This document shows positions 1-10,227 of a stretch of 64,000 nucleotides of DNA, piece by piece (within the stretch, counting starts at the first letter, position 1; each line of letters starts with the position of its first letter). Below the pieces are notes generated by a model. It was not told the DNA's origin, made no database searches, and saw only the letters and a program-made list of their open reading frames with translations. Source of the DNA: Brevundimonas sp. (GTDB taxonomy: Bacteria; Pseudomonadota; Alphaproteobacteria; Caulobacterales; Caulobacteraceae); NCBI GenBank assembly GCA_003248965.1, contig QFQU01000017.1, positions 8,194-72,193 of the forward strand, written 5' to 3'. The translations under genes and the position numbers were made by a program.

Positions 1-139
1 GAAAGGGGCGAAACGGCTCCGAACGCGGCGCGTTACCGATTGTTTCTTGGTTAATCCATTGAAATAAAGTCATATTTTTTGGTTCGTCGGCAGGCCCCGT
101 TCGGCGAGGTTCCGCCTGGGATCGCGCGTCGAATCGGCC

Positions 140-1153
<1,014 letters not shown>

Positions 1154-1233
1154 AACGTTTCCTGGGCTTTGGACGAGCGAGGGCCTTCTACGCTGGTCTT
1201 CGGTCTTTTTCGACACCTCTCGCGATCAAGGGG

Positions 1234-1264
1234 TGTAGAGGGTTTGGCCGCGTCGATTGTCTGA
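1234..1264 (+). promoter_or_regulatory. ECF (FecI-type) promoter, copy 1, before the sigma gene
   Basis: TGTAG followed by GGGTTTGGCC and, 23 bases from the start of TGTAG, TTGTCTGA. The same two blocks with identical spacing recur at 2844-2874 ahead of the TonB receptor. The layout (G-rich -35 with GTTT, CGTCT/GTCTG-like -10) resembles FecI-type ECF promoters. It lies about 40 bp before the sigma start, so autoregulation is inferred. Confidence 0.6.
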
Positions 1265-1305
1265 CTGGGCGCGCCGCTTTCCACGCGGTATCCAATCGGG
1301 CGCGC

Positions 1306-1881
1306 ATGACCGACGACACCGAACTGAAGGCCTGGTTCTTTCGAGAGGTATTTCCTCTCGAAGCTGGACTGACGCGCTATATCCGGCGCAACTGGCGCAG
1401 CGAGGCCGACGTGCCCGACATCCGCCAGGACGTCTATGCCCGGGTCTATGCCGCCGCGCGCATTCAGCCGCCTTCCAATCCGCGCGCCTTCCTGTTCGCC
1501 ACGGCGCGCAACCATATGATCAACCTGGCGAAGCGAGCCAAGATCGTGTCGTTCGACCTGGTCGCCGATCTGGAGGCGTCCTTGCCGGATCCGTCGGTGA
1601 TCGACGTCGAGGCGCATCTGACCGCGCGCGAGGAGTTGAGACGCGTGCAGGCCGGCCTGGATGGTCTGCCGGCGCGCTGCCGGCAGGTCGTCACCTTGCG
1701 CCGCATCGAAGGCCTGACGACCCGAGAGGTGGCCGAGCGGATGAACATCAGCGTCAGCACTGTGGAGCAACAAATGGTCCACGGGATGCGCGCGCTGGCG
1801 GATTTCCTCGCCGGCGGGAGCGGCCGAGTGCGCCGCGTGCCGGTGCGGTCGCGCGCCGTCATGAGCGAGCCCGGGTCATGA
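1306..1881 (+). CDS. FecI-type ECF sigma factor
   Basis: Extracytoplasmic-function sigma-70 factor, 191 residues. Region 2 occupies about residues 18-85 (LTRYIRRNWR... DIRQDVYARVY... PRAFLFATARNHMIN), the core- and -10-binding part. Region 4 occupies about 120-170, with the helix-turn-helix TTREVAERMNISVSTVEQQM and the FecI-like ending HGMRALADFL. Its stop overlaps the start of the FecR gene (ATGA at 1878-1881), and a STN-type TonB receptor follows, the classic surface-signalling order. It is expected to direct RNA polymerase to the two matching promoters at 1234 and 2844. The inducing ligand cannot be read from the sequence. Confidence 0.9.
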   Translation: MTDDTELKAWFFREVFPLEAGLTRYIRRNWRSEADVPDIRQDVYARVYAAARIQPPSNPRAFLFATARNHMINLAKRAKIVSFDLVADLEASLPDPSVIDVEAHLTAREELRRVQAGLDGLPARCRQVVTLRRIEGLTTREVAERMNISVSTVEQQMVHGMRALADFLAGGSGRVRRVPVRSRAVMSEPGS

Positions 1882-2840
1882 GGCGTTCCGACCGTATCGA
1901 AGAGGCCGCGGGCCTCTGGCTTGTTCGACGTTCAGAGGGTTTGAGCCCCGAGCAGCACCTCGCGCTCGAAGCATGGCTGGACGAGGCCGACGAGCACCGG
2001 ATGGCCTTCTGGCGTCTGGAGCACGCCTGGGAGAAGGCGGAACGGCTGACGGCGCTTCGCGCGCCCGGAACCTTGCAGGCCGCACTGACGCCGGTGCGCC
2101 CGCGCGTCACGATGAACCGTCGGTGGTTCCGGGGTGCGGCGGTCGCGGCGACCTTGGCGATCGCCCTCCTGGGCGCGTCCTCGACCTTGTGGCCGCGCCC
2201 GGCCGCCTATCAGACGGAGCGGGGCGAGCGCCGCCTGGTGTCGCTCAGCGACGGGTCGCGCGTCGAATTGAACACCAGCACACGCCTGCGCGCCGCCCTG
2301 TCGACGAAGGAGCGCGAGGCCTGGCTTGATCAGGGGGAAGCCTATTTCGACGTCGCACACGATGCGACGCGTCCCTTCGTGGTCCATCTGGGGGAGCGTC
2401 AGGTTCGGGTGCTCGGCACCCGTTTCACGCTGCGACGGGAAGGCGACGAGGTCCGTGTGGTCGTCGCCGAGGGCCGGGTCGAGGTGGCCGATGCTCACCC
2501 CAGGCCGAAGGCCAGGCCGGTGGTGTTGCGCCCGGGCGGTGTCGTCACCGCTGAACGGGGCGCCATGTTGCAGACCCAGACCTCGATGGACCAGGTCGAG
2601 AACGAACTGGCGTGGCGACGCGGCATGGTGGTGTTCGACCAGATGTCGCTGGGCGAGGCCGCCCAGGAGTTCAATCGGTACAACAAGATCCAGCTGGAAA
2701 TCCCGGATGCTCAAACGGCGGGCATTCGCATCGGGGGATCGTTTGAAGCCGACAATTCCGAGGCCTTCGTGAGGCTTCTTCACTCTGCCTATGGGCTGAA
2801 GGTGGAGCGGCGCGGCGACCGCATACGAATTTCCGAATGA
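1878..2840 (+). CDS. FecR-family anti-sigma / signal transducer
   Basis: Inner-membrane regulator, 320 residues. A cytoplasmic N-terminal domain (DUF4880 type, AAGLWLVRRSEGLSPEQHLALEAWL, residues 10-34) is followed by one membrane segment at about 85-104. The periplasmic FecR domain contains LVSLSDGSRVELNTSTRL and WLDQGEAYFDVAHD, and a C-terminal STN-like DUF4974 region begins near 250 (MVVFDQMSLGEAAQEFNRYN). It would sense the STN domain of the receptor through the periplasm and control the upstream sigma factor. Start ATG 1878 overlaps the sigma stop codon, indicating translational coupling. Confidence 0.9.
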   Translation: MRRSDRIEEAAGLWLVRRSEGLSPEQHLALEAWLDEADEHRMAFWRLEHAWEKAERLTALRAPGTLQAALTPVRPRVTMNRRWFRGAAVAATLAIALLGASSTLWPRPAAYQTERGERRLVSLSDGSRVELNTSTRLRAALSTKEREAWLDQGEAYFDVAHDATRPFVVHLGERQVRVLGTRFTLRREGDEVRVVVAEGRVEVADAHPRPKARPVVLRPGGVVTAERGAMLQTQTSMDQVENELAWRRGMVVFDQMSLGEAAQEFNRYNKIQLEIPDAQTAGIRIGGSFEADNSEAFVRLLHSAYGLKVERRGDRIRISE

Positions 2841-2843
2841 GCA

Positions 2844-2874
2844 TGTAGGGGGTTTGGCCCCGCGCCTTGTCTGA
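2844..2874 (+). promoter_or_regulatory. ECF (FecI-type) promoter, copy 2, before the TonB receptor
   Basis: TGTAG, GGGTTTGGCC and TTGTCTGA with the same 23-base spacing as the copy at 1234-1264. It sits immediately after the FecR stop and about 40 bp before the receptor ATG at 2913. The matched pair implies that sigma-anti-sigma and receptor are separate transcripts under the same sigma factor. Confidence 0.6.
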
Positions 2875-2912
2875 GGTCTCCAGGGGCCCATTTCGGGTGA
2901 CAGGGGGACAGT

Positions 2913-5900
2913 ATGGGTAAAAGTGCGTTTCTGAAGCGCGTTCTTATGGGCGGCGCTTGCGCTCTGGTGTTGGCGGGGACGGCGATGGCGCAAGCGCGCA
3001 GCTTCGACGTTCCAGCAGGCGACCTGAAGGCGGGGCTGGACGCCTTTTCGCGTCAGGCCGGCGTTCAGTTGGTCTATCGGATCGAGGACGTCAGAGGCTT
3101 GCGCACCGTCGGCGTCCGCGCCAACGCCGAGCCTGAAGAGGTGTTGAGCCGCCTGTTGGCCGGCACTCGCCTCAGCGTGCGCCGCGACTCCTCCGGCGCC
3201 CTGGCGATCGTGCGTGAGGCCGCCTTTCCCGAATCCGAGGCCGCCAGCGTCGAGGAAGTCGTCGTCACCGGCTCGCGCCTGAAGAACGTGTTCGATGCGG
3301 CGACGCCCGTTGTCAGCATGGATCGGACCGAACTGCTCGAACAGGGCTACATGGATCTGGCGGAGGCCCTGACTGACATTCCGGGCGTCGAGGAAGCGGT
3401 GTCCCTGTCAAACAGTCAGACCGCGACCCAGGCCAACGGCCTGTCCACCATCAGCCTGCGGAACCTGGGCGAGAACCGCACACTGACGCTGATCGACGGA
3501 CATCGCACCGTATCCAACGCGGGCAACAAGAACGCGGTCAGCCTCAGTTCCATCCCCGAATTCTTCGTCGACAGGGTCGAGGTCACGACCGGCGGCGGCT
3601 CGGCCGTCTACGGCTCCGACGCCATCGCCGGTGTCGTCAACATCATCACCGAACGTCGGCTGGAAGGCGTGCGGGCACGCATCGTCGGCGGCACGACCGG
3701 CGACGGCGGCGGCGATTCCATCGAATATTCGGTCGGCGCAGGCGGCCGGTTCATGGACGACCGGCTGTATCTAATGGCGGGCGCCACCTATGATCGGCAG
3801 TTCCGGCTGGCGGCGACCGACCGTGATCGCGCGCTGGAATCCATCCTGTATCAGCCGGCGACAAACACGGTCGTCACCCCCGACCTGTCGAGCAACAGCG
3901 CCGGCGGGCGCTTCGTCAGCGGCCGCTGGTTCTATGACGAGAGCGGGCTGAAGCCGAACTTCGTGACCGCCATCAACGGCTATGAGACGCGCAACAACGG
4001 CACCCTGATCACCCCCCGCGACAATCTGAACGGCGCGGTCAAGTTCGAATACAACCTCACCGCCAATGTGAAGGCGTGGGGACAGGCGCTCTATTCCAAC
4101 GTCACGACCGACTCGGTGCGTGAGGCGACGACCGTCAGCAACAGCACGACCTTCGGCGTGAACGATGAGTTCACTGTCGGGCGGATGTCGCGCACCCTCA
4201 ATCCCTTCGCCCCGACCGAGATCAAGTCGGCGGCGTCCAGCTCGGGCATCGACTTTCGCCGTCGCGTGGTCGAGGTCGGGCCGAACCTGATCCACAACGA
4301 GCGCGAGACCCTGCGCAGCTGGGTCGGGCTGGAAGGCAGTCTGGCGAACGACTGGGACTGGAAGCTGACCTACGGACATGGCGAGTTCAACGGCGAGCAG
4401 ATCCGCGGCAACACACTGAACCTGCAACGTGTGCAATGGGCGCTGGATTCCGAACGGGTCGCCGGCGTGGTCCAGTGCCGCAACGCCGCGGCGCGCGCCG
4501 ACGGCTGCGTGCCGCTGAACATCTTCGGCGTGGGTTCGATCACGCCAGAGATGGCCGACTATATTCGCGCCAACACCTTCTATCGCCAGAACAACCGCCA
4601 GGACACGATCGAGGGCTATGTCTCCGGGCCGCTGTTCCAGCTTCCGGCCGGGACGGTCGAGGCCGCCTTCGGCTTCGAGAGCCGGCGCGACCACACCGAG
4701 ACCCACACGGATCCCCGTATCCAGAGCGGCGTGGCCAGTTCGTCCTTCCTTCCCGAGTTCGAGGGGACCATCAAGGCGAACGAGGTGTTCACCGAGATCT
4801 CGGCGCCGATCCTGAGCGACGCGCCGCTGGCGCACCGTCTGGTGCTGAACGGCGCCGTCCGGGTCGCGGACTATAATCTGGAGTCGGTCGGCACGACCGT
4901 CAGCTGGCGGGCAGGCGTCCAGTGGTCGCCGGTTCCCGATCTGCGCATCCGCAGCGAATACGCCCGCGCCCAGCGCGCGCCGGACACGACGGAGCTTTAT
5001 TCGCCGCCGCGCGACGACGCGGACACCGTCGTGGACGTGTGTAGCGGTGTTACGGCGACGACGCCGGGCATCGTCGCCCAGAACTGTCGCGCCGACAGCC
5101 GCATCGCCGCCGGCATGGCGGCTTCGGGCGGGGTCTTCCGTCAGCTCTCGACTTCGGTCAAGGCGCCGAACGCGGGCAATCCGGACCTGTTCGAGGAGAC
5201 CGCCGACACCCTGACTGTCGGCGCCGTCTATCGCCCGGCCTTCCTGCCGGGCTTCGAGGCCAGCCTCGACTATTACGATATCCGCATCAGCGACGTGATC
5301 TAGTCTCTCAGCAACGCCGCCCTGCTGTTGGGCTGCTATTCGGATCCGAACGGCACGAACAACGTCTTCTGCCAGACCATCACCCGCGACGACAGCGGGC
5401 AGTTGGTCCGTATCCTGAACCAGGAGCAGAACCTCAACGAAACGCGCGCGCGGGGTGTGGATGTGGCCGCCTCCTATCGGTTCGATCTGGAGCAGTGGCG
5501 CGTGCCGGGCCGGTTCAAGGCCAGCCTGAACTACAGCCGTCGCCTGGAGCTGAGCACCGAATACAACGGCATCTCCAGCGTCGAGACGATCGACGAGGTC
5601 GGCGCGGTCGGCACGGCCAAGAACGAGGCCAAGTTTGGCCTGAACTGGTCCGACGACAACTGGAGCGTCCGCTGGTCGTCGCGCTACGTCGGCAGCGTTG
5701 TGGACAGCCTGGAGCGTGAGAAGCAGGCGATCGCCATGGGCTGGGCCGATCCGCTCTATCTGTATCTGGACGACTACTGGCGTCACGATCTCAGCGTCAG
5801 CTTCACGCCGGATCGCCGCAATCCCAAGCTGAAGGTCTTTGGAACCGTCCGGAACATCTTCAACGACTACGGCCCGTTCCTGCCGGACGGCACCGACAGC

Positions 5901-5978
5901 GGGAATCAGTACAACTACAACTCGACCTACGGCGTCGTCGGCCGCGCCTTCACCCTGGGGCTTCAGGTCGAGTTCTGA
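2913..5978 (+). pseudogene. STN-domain TonB-dependent receptor interrupted by an amber codon
   Basis: Outer-membrane transducer-type receptor. Signal peptide about 1-27; STN signalling domain 29-101 (FDVPAGDLKAGLDAFSRQAG); TonB-box-like EEVVVTGSR at 114-122; plug with GGGSAVYGSDAIAGVVNIIT; then the beta-barrel. Codon 797 is TAG (5301-5303). The same frame continues open to 5978 with normal barrel sequence and a C-terminus ending in FTLGLQVEF. Without the stop it would encode 1021 residues. The local context DVI-stop-SLSN suggests a former CAG (Gln). The truncated product lacks the last barrel strands and should not insert. Sequencing error, a true null mutation or suppression are all possible. 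Confidence 0.88.
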
Positions 5979-5989
5979 CGGAGTTGAAG

Positions 5990-6016
5990 GAGAGGCGCCC
6001 CGACGGGGCGCCTCTC
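5990..6016 (+). terminator. Hairpin after the TonB receptor
   Basis: Perfect 12-bp inverted repeat, GAGAGGCGCCCC pairing with GGGGCGCCTCTC across a 3-base loop, 12 bases after the receptor stop. No T-run follows, so it may be a Rho-dependent or attenuating hairpin rather than a full intrinsic terminator. Confidence 0.5.
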
Positions 6017-6082
6017 GGCCGCCCGCCCGCGCGCCGTCCTGATTCCCCGCGCGCCTCCATATGTTCGAATCGAGGTTTCTCC

Positions 6083-7732
6083 ATGCGGATAAAGTCCCTG
6101 ATCGCCTTTGCAGCCCTGTTCGGCGCCCTGTCCGGCCCGGCTGTCGCTCAGGAAGCGTCGCCGCCCCGACTGGTTGTCGTGGTGGTCGTCGACCAGTTCA
6201 GCGCCAATCTGTTCAACCAGTACCGGAGCCGCTGGACGGGCGGCCTGCATCGCCTGGCTGAAGAAGGACTGGTGTCGATCAACGGCTATCAGACCCATGG
6301 ATTGACCGAGACCTGCCCCGGCCATTCGACCGTCCTGACCGGCGCCCATCCAGCCCAGACCGGCATTCCATCCAACGACTGGGTCGATCCCGCGACGGGC
6401 AAGGAGGTCTATTGTCTGGCCGCGCCTCGCAACACCCTGGCGCACGGGCGGGTCACGGACAATGGACCGGTCGGCCCTGACAACATCCGCGCCGAAAGCC
6501 TGGGCGACTGGATGAAGGCGCAGAAGCCGGGCGACCGGGTGTTCGCCGTGTCGGGCAAGGATCGCGGGGCCATCAATCTGGCCGGCCATCGCCCGGACGG
6601 CGTGTTCTGGTTCACCGACGACTTCGGTCTGACCACCTATGTCGAGCCCGGTCAAAGCGCTGAGGCCCGGTTGGCGCCGGTGGCGGCGTTCAATCAGGCG
6701 TTCCGCATCCGCCAGCAGGCCCGAACCTCGTCCTGGTGGACCGGCGCCGAGACGGATTGCCAGGCGCTGTCGGGCGACTGGACGATCAACGGCCAGACCT
6801 TCCGCTCGAGGGTCCCGCCCGCCAGGGATGCATTCGACAACTCGCCTGCGCTGGACGAGGAGACGCTGGCGGCGGCGACCTATCTGATCGACACCCAACA
6901 TCTGGGTCAGGGACGGGGAACCGATCTTTTGGGGGTCAGTCTGTCCACCACGGACCGTGTGGGTCACGCCTACGGGACGCAGGGGCCGGAGATGTGCGAG
7001 CAAATGCACCGGCTGGACCGGGCCTTGGGGACGTTCCTGGATCGTGTCGCGCAGATTCCGGGCGGCGCGCTTGTCGTCCTGACGGCGGATCACGGCGGCT
7101 CGGACTTCGTGGAGCGGATCGCCGCGCGCGGCTATCCCCATGCCCACAGGATCGACAATGCGCCGTTGTCGGCCGTGAACGATCGGCTGCGCGATCAATT
7201 CCATCTGGCCGACTCGCCGCTGCATTCCGCCTCCAGCGGCCTGATCGTCGCCGACAAGGACGACAAGGCCCTGCCCGCGCCGCTGCGCGATCAGGTCATT
7301 GACGCCGCGCTTCCGCTTCTGCGCGCCTTGCCCGACATCGTCTTCGTGGAGGCGCGCGACCGGCTGCTTCAGGACCCGATGCCCGACACGCGCAATCCGG
7401 AGATGCTGACGGTGCGCGAACGGATGCGGCTGTCGGCGGTGGCGGAACGGTCGGCCGACATCATCATGATCCGCGCCCAGAACGCCACGGGCGGCGGACG
7501 GGTCGGCGGCAACATCGCCGGACACGGAACGCCCTGGGATTACGACCGCAGGGTTCCGATCGTCTTCTGGACGCCCGGCGCCCAGGCGCAGGAACGCTTC
7601 CTGCCGATCCGCACCATAGACATCGCCCCCACGCTGGCTGCGGTGCTGGGACTGTCCACGCCGTCGCTCGAGGGCCGCGCCATTCCGCTCTGGCCGGAAG
7701 CCGATGCGGCTCCTCCTGAGCCCGGTCGGTAA
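6083..7732 (+). CDS. PafA-like alkaline phosphatase / phosphodiesterase superfamily protein
   Basis: Predicted secreted zinc phosphomonoesterase of the alkaline phosphatase superfamily, 549 residues with a signal peptide ending near residue 23 (PAVAQ). The metal site is seen in VVVDQFS, LSTTDRVGHAYG, LTADHGGSDF and GHGTPWDYDRRVP. Thr77 in TETCPGH matches the PafA nucleophile, Asn98 (SNDW) lies 21 residues later as in PafA, and Lys159/Arg161 in SGKDRG match the PafA Lys/Arg pair. ATG 6083 was chosen because the signal peptide starts there. It follows the receptor on the same strand after a hairpin, so it may serve the same nutrient (phosphorylated ligand) or be independent. Confidence 0.85.
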   Translation: MRIKSLIAFAALFGALSGPAVAQEASPPRLVVVVVVDQFSANLFNQYRSRWTGGLHRLAEEGLVSINGYQTHGLTETCPGHSTVLTGAHPAQTGIPSNDWVDPATGKEVYCLAAPRNTLAHGRVTDNGPVGPDNIRAESLGDWMKAQKPGDRVFAVSGKDRGAINLAGHRPDGVFWFTDDFGLTTYVEPGQSAEARLAPVAAFNQAFRIRQQARTSSWWTGAETDCQALSGDWTINGQTFRSRVPPARDAFDNSPALDEETLAAATYLIDTQHLGQGRGTDLLGVSLSTTDRVGHAYGTQGPEMCEQMHRLDRALGTFLDRVAQIPGGALVVLTADHGGSDFVERIAARGYPHAHRIDNAPLSAVNDRLRDQFHLADSPLHSASSGLIVADKDDKALPAPLRDQVIDAALPLLRALPDIVFVEARDRLLQDPMPDTRNPEMLTVRERMRLSAVAERSADIIMIRAQNATGGGRVGGNIAGHGTPWDYDRRVPIVFWTPGAQAQERFLPIRTIDIAPTLAAVLGLSTPSLEGRAIPLWPEADAAPPEPGR

Positions 7733-7823
7733 GGAACACTTCCCGCATCCGTGATCGGGGAAAGCGAACCCTTCATGGCGAGAGGCTTTGAAGGGGTGTC
7801 TGCGATCCGAAACGGAGGTTGCC

Positions 7824-8003
7824 GTGCGCCTTCCCGATCCCGCCCTCGACCTTGTCCTCCGTTCCCATCCGCGCGATCAGGGGCTGGTGCGGGACCTCAG
7901 CCGGCCCATGCGACCGCACGACCGGCCGACCTTTCCGCGCGAACCCGAACACCGTGGACGGCGGATGCTGACCGAACAGCGCGACAGCATCCTCTCGGCC
8001 TGA
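7824..8003 (+). CDS. Small basic hypothetical protein, 59 aa
   Basis: Candidate small gene starting at GTG 7824 with GGAGG five bases upstream (7814-7818). The product is rich in Arg, Pro and His, with no membrane segment or signal peptide, and includes DLSRPMRPHDRP and PEHRGRRMLTEQRD. It fills the gap up to the convergent dipeptidase gene, with 4 bases between the stops. I do not recognise the family. The good ribosome site and snug fit favour a real gene. Confidence 0.45.
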   Translation: MRLPDPALDLVLRSHPRDQGLVRDLSRPMRPHDRPTFPREPEHRGRRMLTEQRDSILSA

Positions 8004-8007
8004 AGGC

Positions 8008-9297
8008 CTACTTCAGCGACGCGGCGTAGTCCTCGGCCTGTTTCAGCAGGCGCAGGGCGTTGCCGGACCAGATGGCGGCGAGGTCATCCTCGGAATAGCC
8101 CTCAGCCAGCAGCCGTTCGGTGATGCGCGGCAGGGCCGAGACATCGTTCATGCCGCTGACGCCGCCGCCGCCGTCCCAGTCGGCGCCGACGCCGACGTGG
8201 CGCGGCCCGACCACGGCCAGGGCGTGCAGCAGATGGGCGATGAAGTCCTCGAAATCCGCCTGGGCGGGCGGATGCTGCTGGTTCAGGGCGCGCATGCGGG
8301 TCTGATAGGCGGCGTTCTGCTCGGGCGTGCGAGCGGGAGCCGGGCCGAACTCCTGGCGCAGGGCGGCCAGGGCGGCGGTGCGCTCCGGCGTCTCGGGCAG
8401 GGCCTTCAGATAGGCGCCGAGCGCATTGATCTGGATGACGCCGCCCGAGGCCGCCAGGCGGCGCAGTCGCGCGTCGTCGATGTTGCGCGGATGGTCGTAG
8501 ACGTCGCGCGGGCCCGAGTGGGACAGGATGATCGGCGTCGCGGAATAGGCGATCAACTGGTCGAACACGTCGTCGGAGGCATGGGAGGCGTCGATCACCA
8601 TGCCCAGGCGATTGGCCTGGGCCGCCATGCGCCGCCCGGCGGGACTGAGGCCATGCCAGCGCGGACCGGCCGGATCGGTCGCCGAATCCGCCAGTTCGTT
8701 ATTGGCGAAATGGACCAGGCTGATCATCCGCAGACCCTGATCGTAGAAGGCCTGGACCTGATCCGGACGGCCGGTCAGGGGATAGGCGTTCTCCATGGAG
8801 ATGAAGACCACCCGCCGGCCCGAGGCGGCGATGGGGGCGGCGTCGGCCGCGCGAAGGGCCAGGCCGAACTTGTCCGGATGGTCGGTCGCCAGGGCGCGGA
8901 TGGCGGCGATGCGCGCCTGGGCCACGGCGAGGGAGGCGGCGGTCGCCTCGGGCGTCAGCGGGCCTTGTGCGGAATAGACGGCCCACCAGCCGCCATCCAG
9001 CCCGCCCTCGACCATGCGGGGATAGTCGACCTGGGACCCGTCCTCGGTCGCGCTGTGGCGGTCCAGGATGCTCCAGCCCGGCTTGACCAGATTGGCGGGG
9101 GTGTCGAGGTGGGTGTCCAGCACCAGGAGGCGCTCATGCAAGGCGCGGGCGGCGGCCTCGGGCGCCGTTTGGGGCTGGGCCGAAGTCTGGGCCGAAGTCT
9201 GGGCCAAGATCGGGGCCGGGGCGGCGATCACGAACGCACCGGCGATCAGCGCGGCGAGGGCGGCGGTGGAACGAGGCGGGCGGCCGAACGGGATCAT
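8008..9297 (-). CDS. Membrane dipeptidase, peptidase family M19
   Basis: Zinc dipeptidase of the renal dipeptidase family, 429 residues, predicted periplasmic. A signal peptide spans about 1-32. The TIM-barrel metal site begins with DTHLDTP (His63, Asp65), followed by VDYPRMVEGGLDGGWWAVYS, SLVHFANNELADSATDP, ILSHSGPRDVYDHPRNI and HVGVGADWDGGGG, all typical of the family. A short QTSA repeat follows the signal peptide. It likely hydrolyses dipeptides, perhaps including D-amino acid forms from the wall. It is transcribed towards the receptor block and shows no operon partner. Confidence 0.92.
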   Translation of the reverse strand: MIPFGRPPRSTAALAALIAGAFVIAAPAPILAQTSAQTSAQPQTAPEAAARALHERLLVLDTHLDTPANLVKPGWSILDRHSATEDGSQVDYPRMVEGGLDGGWWAVYSAQGPLTPEATAASLAVAQARIAAIRALATDHPDKFGLALRAADAAPIAASGRRVVFISMENAYPLTGRPDQVQAFYDQGLRMISLVHFANNELADSATDPAGPRWHGLSPAGRRMAAQANRLGMVIDASHASDDVFDQLIAYSATPIILSHSGPRDVYDHPRNIDDARLRRLAASGGVIQINALGAYLKALPETPERTAALAALRQEFGPAPARTPEQNAAYQTRMRALNQQHPPAQADFEDFIAHLLHALAVVGPRHVGVGADWDGGGGVSGMNDVSALPRITERLLAEGYSEDDLAAIWSGNALRLLKQAEDYAASLK

Positions 9298-9316
9298 CGC
9301 GCTTGTCCTTGGGCGA

Positions 9317-9354
9317 AAACGAAAAGAGGACCGTCAGTAGGCCCGACGGTCCTC
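9317..9354 (-). terminator. Intrinsic terminator of phoH
   Basis: On the minus strand GAGGACCGTC pairs with GACGGTCCTC (9345-9354 with 9326-9335) across a 9-base loop, followed by a T-rich tract (TTTTCGTTTTC) at 9325-9314. It lies between the phoH stop and the dipeptidase start. Confidence 0.8.
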
Positions 9355-9395
9355 CTCGCCACAAGGCGAAATCACCACGCGGCGGCGAAGTCGCG

Positions 9396-10178
9396 CTACA
9401 GCACGCCGATCATCGAGGCGACCAGCGGGTGACGCACGATGTCCTGTTCGGCTAACCGCACCACGGCGATGTCGTCGACCGCTTCCAGCCGCGCCGAGAT
9501 GTCGGCCAGGCCGGAGATGCCGGGCAGCAGGTCCGACTGCTGCGGATCGCCTGTCACCACCATGGTGGAGTGCCAACCCAGGCGCGTCAGCAGCATCTTC
9601 AGCTGGACGTAGGTGCAGTTCTGGGCCTCGTCCACGACGATGAAGGCGTTGTTCAGGGTGCGCCCGCGCATGTAGCCGATCGGCGCGATCTCGATCAGGC
9701 CCTCGGCCATCAGCGCCTTGACCCGCTTCATCGACAGCCGGTCCGACAGGGCGTCGTACAGGGGGCGCAGATAGGGGGCCAGCTTGTCTTCCATGTCGCC
9801 GGGCAGGAAGCCGATGGATTCGCCGGCCTCGACCGCCGGACGGCTCAGGACGATGCGCCCCACCTTGCCGGCCTCCAGCGCCTCGACCGCCTTGGCCACG
9901 GCCAGATAGGTCTTGCCCGTGCCTGCCGGCCCCAGCGCCATGATCAGGTTGTGATGGTCCATGGCCTCCATCAACTCGGCCTGGCCGTCAGACTTGGGCT
10001 TCAGCGTCTTCAGATAGCCCTGGTCGCGATCGTCGTTCGACGGATAGGGCGACCAGCCCGCGCGACCGCCGCCGTTCGAGGCGTGCAGCCGGCGAACTTT
10101 CGATTCCTCCATGAAATCACGCGAATCCAGGATTCCGTTTTCACGCGTTTGACGCTTGGTTGCAGCACGCTTGGTCAT
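9396..10178 (-). CDS. PhoH-family ATPase
   Basis: Cytoplasmic ATPase of the PhoH family, 260 residues, linked to RNA metabolism in this family. It has a basic N-terminal tail, Walker A GPAGTGKT at 83-90, LSRPAVEAGESIGFLPGD, Walker B FIVVDEAQN, and TGDPQQSDL. ATG 10178 has GGAGG eight bases upstream; the open frame extends further up but across a terminator hairpin. It lacks an N-terminal PIN domain, so it is the short PhoH type rather than PhoH2. It is isolated, with an intrinsic terminator behind it. Confidence 0.92.
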   Translation of the reverse strand: MTKRAATKRQTRENGILDSRDFMEESKVRRLHASNGGGRAGWSPYPSNDDRDQGYLKTLKPKSDGQAELMEAMDHHNLIMALGPAGTGKTYLAVAKAVEALEAGKVGRIVLSRPAVEAGESIGFLPGDMEDKLAPYLRPLYDALSDRLSMKRVKALMAEGLIEIAPIGYMRGRTLNNAFIVVDEAQNCTYVQLKMLLTRLGWHSTMVVTGDPQQSDLLPGISGLADISARLEAVDDIAVVRLAEQDIVRHPLVASMIGVL

Positions 10179-10194
10179 GGACGCCTCCAGGGCA

Positions 10195-10227
10195 TGAAAA
10201 AAGGCGGACCCGAACGGGTTCCGCCTT
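10195..10227 (-). terminator. Intrinsic terminator upstream of phoH
   Basis: On the minus strand AAGGCGGA...TCCGCCTT (10227-10201) with inner CCCG/CGGG pairs is followed by TTTTTT. It points the same way as phoH but lies 17 bp before its start, so it must end a transcript from 10230-10500. No convincing gene is seen there. Confidence 0.75.

Noticed and set aside
3771..5786. 671-residue minus-strand open frame across the first receptor
   Set aside because: Antisense shadow. It spans the amber codon only because it is in another frame.
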